From assembly GCA_963593905.1 (NCBI GenBank), contig CAVBBL010000055.1, forward strand, positions 1 through 5,625: DNA of 5,625 nucleotides, given 5' to 3'. Of this stretch, positions 5,577 to 5,625 are shown in pieces. The position numbers and the translations under genes are program-made. This stretch comes from CAG-791 sp963593905 (GTDB lineage: Bacteria > Bacillota > Clostridia > Lachnospirales > Lachnospiraceae). How positions within the stretch are numbered: the stretch's first letter is position 1; the number at the start of each line of letters is the position of its first letter. The notes below the pieces were generated by a model. It had not been told where the DNA came from. It saw only the letters and a program-made list of their open reading frames with translations, and did not search any database.

Positions 5577-5625
5577 ATTAATCCCCATTCCGCAGGCGCT
5601 TTGCGCCGGAGGAATCTCAAAGCAA
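5573..5625 (-). CDS. Possible 3' end of an upstream gene (perhaps pyrF)
   Basis: A reading frame enters from the right edge, encodes ALRFLRRKAPAEWGLI, and stops at TGA 5575-5573. That stop overlaps the pyrK ATG as ATGA, the same junction seen between pyrK and pyrD. Sixteen residues are too few to identify the product. pyrF is a guess from the common clostridial order pyrF-pyrK-pyrD. An alternative is that the upstream gene ends earlier, at the TGA at 5619-5617 in another frame (ending Leu-Leu), which would make the stretch up to pyrK intergenic. Confidence 0.3.
   Translation of the reverse strand, partial: ALRFLRRKAPAEWGLI
5587..5615 (-). repeat. Imperfect inverted repeat just ahead of pyrK
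   Basis: ATTCC at 5587-5591 pairs with GGAAT at 5611-5615, and GGCGC at 5595-5599 pairs with GCGCC at 5603-5607 around a three-base loop. Between the two blocks are two mismatches flanking one C-G pair. On the minus-strand transcript the hairpin ends 10 bases before the pyrK ATG at 5576, directly next to its GGGG ribosome binding site. There is no U-tract, so it is not a terminator. Confidence 0.55.

Noticed and set aside
1..5625. Search for a mobile element, CRISPR array, toxin-antitoxin pair, tRNA/rRNA or riboswitch
   Set aside because: No direct-repeat arrays, terminal repeats, transposase or integrase sequences, tRNA-like folds or known leader motifs were seen. Nearly all bases belong to recognised housekeeping genes or their signals.

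Overview
The window looks like ordinary chromosome from a member of the Bacillota, class Clostridia, most likely a Lachnospiraceae-type gut anaerobe. This rests on protein resemblance (a clostridial-style PyrK with an HSHVNN stretch before its last cluster cysteine, a type 1B PyrD, a YwiB-like DUF1934 protein, and a one-pass membrane protein of a kind I associate with Lachnospiraceae), strong AGGAGG-type ribosome binding sites and moderate base composition. The species cannot be fixed from the sequence alone.

Layout. Positions 1-143 hold an intergenic stretch with a plausible sigma-A promoter. Positions 144-623 (+) encode a small single-pass membrane protein of unknown function. Positions 659-725 hold a strong hairpin terminator with A/T tracts on both sides, so it can stop transcription from either direction. 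From 784 to the right edge everything is on the minus strand. In transcription order (right to left) this is: a possible 3' end of an upstream gene, pyrK, pyrD, ispE, a GntR/FCD regulator gene, murI and a DUF1934 gene. The genes overlap by 4 bases or are separated by 6-21 bases, except for a 64-base gap before the DUF1934 gene. I see no internal terminator, so they look like one operon whose promoter lies outside the window.

How the genes fit together. PyrK and PyrD form the NAD-dependent dihydroorotate dehydrogenase of UMP synthesis. IspE phosphorylates the CDP-methylerythritol intermediate of the MEP isoprenoid pathway, and uses a CTP-derived cytidylyl substrate. MurI makes D-glutamate for peptidoglycan. 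Cell wall synthesis also needs UDP-sugars and an isoprenoid lipid carrier, so the operon can be read as a loose 'nucleotide, lipid carrier, wall' supply group; that reading is inference. The embedded FCD-type regulator is the least expected member, because this family mostly controls catabolic genes.

I found no mobile element, CRISPR array, tRNA, rRNA, riboswitch or clear new system. The most interesting leads are the regulator inside a biosynthetic operon, the two uncharacterised small proteins that converge on the shared terminator, and a hairpin just ahead of pyrK.
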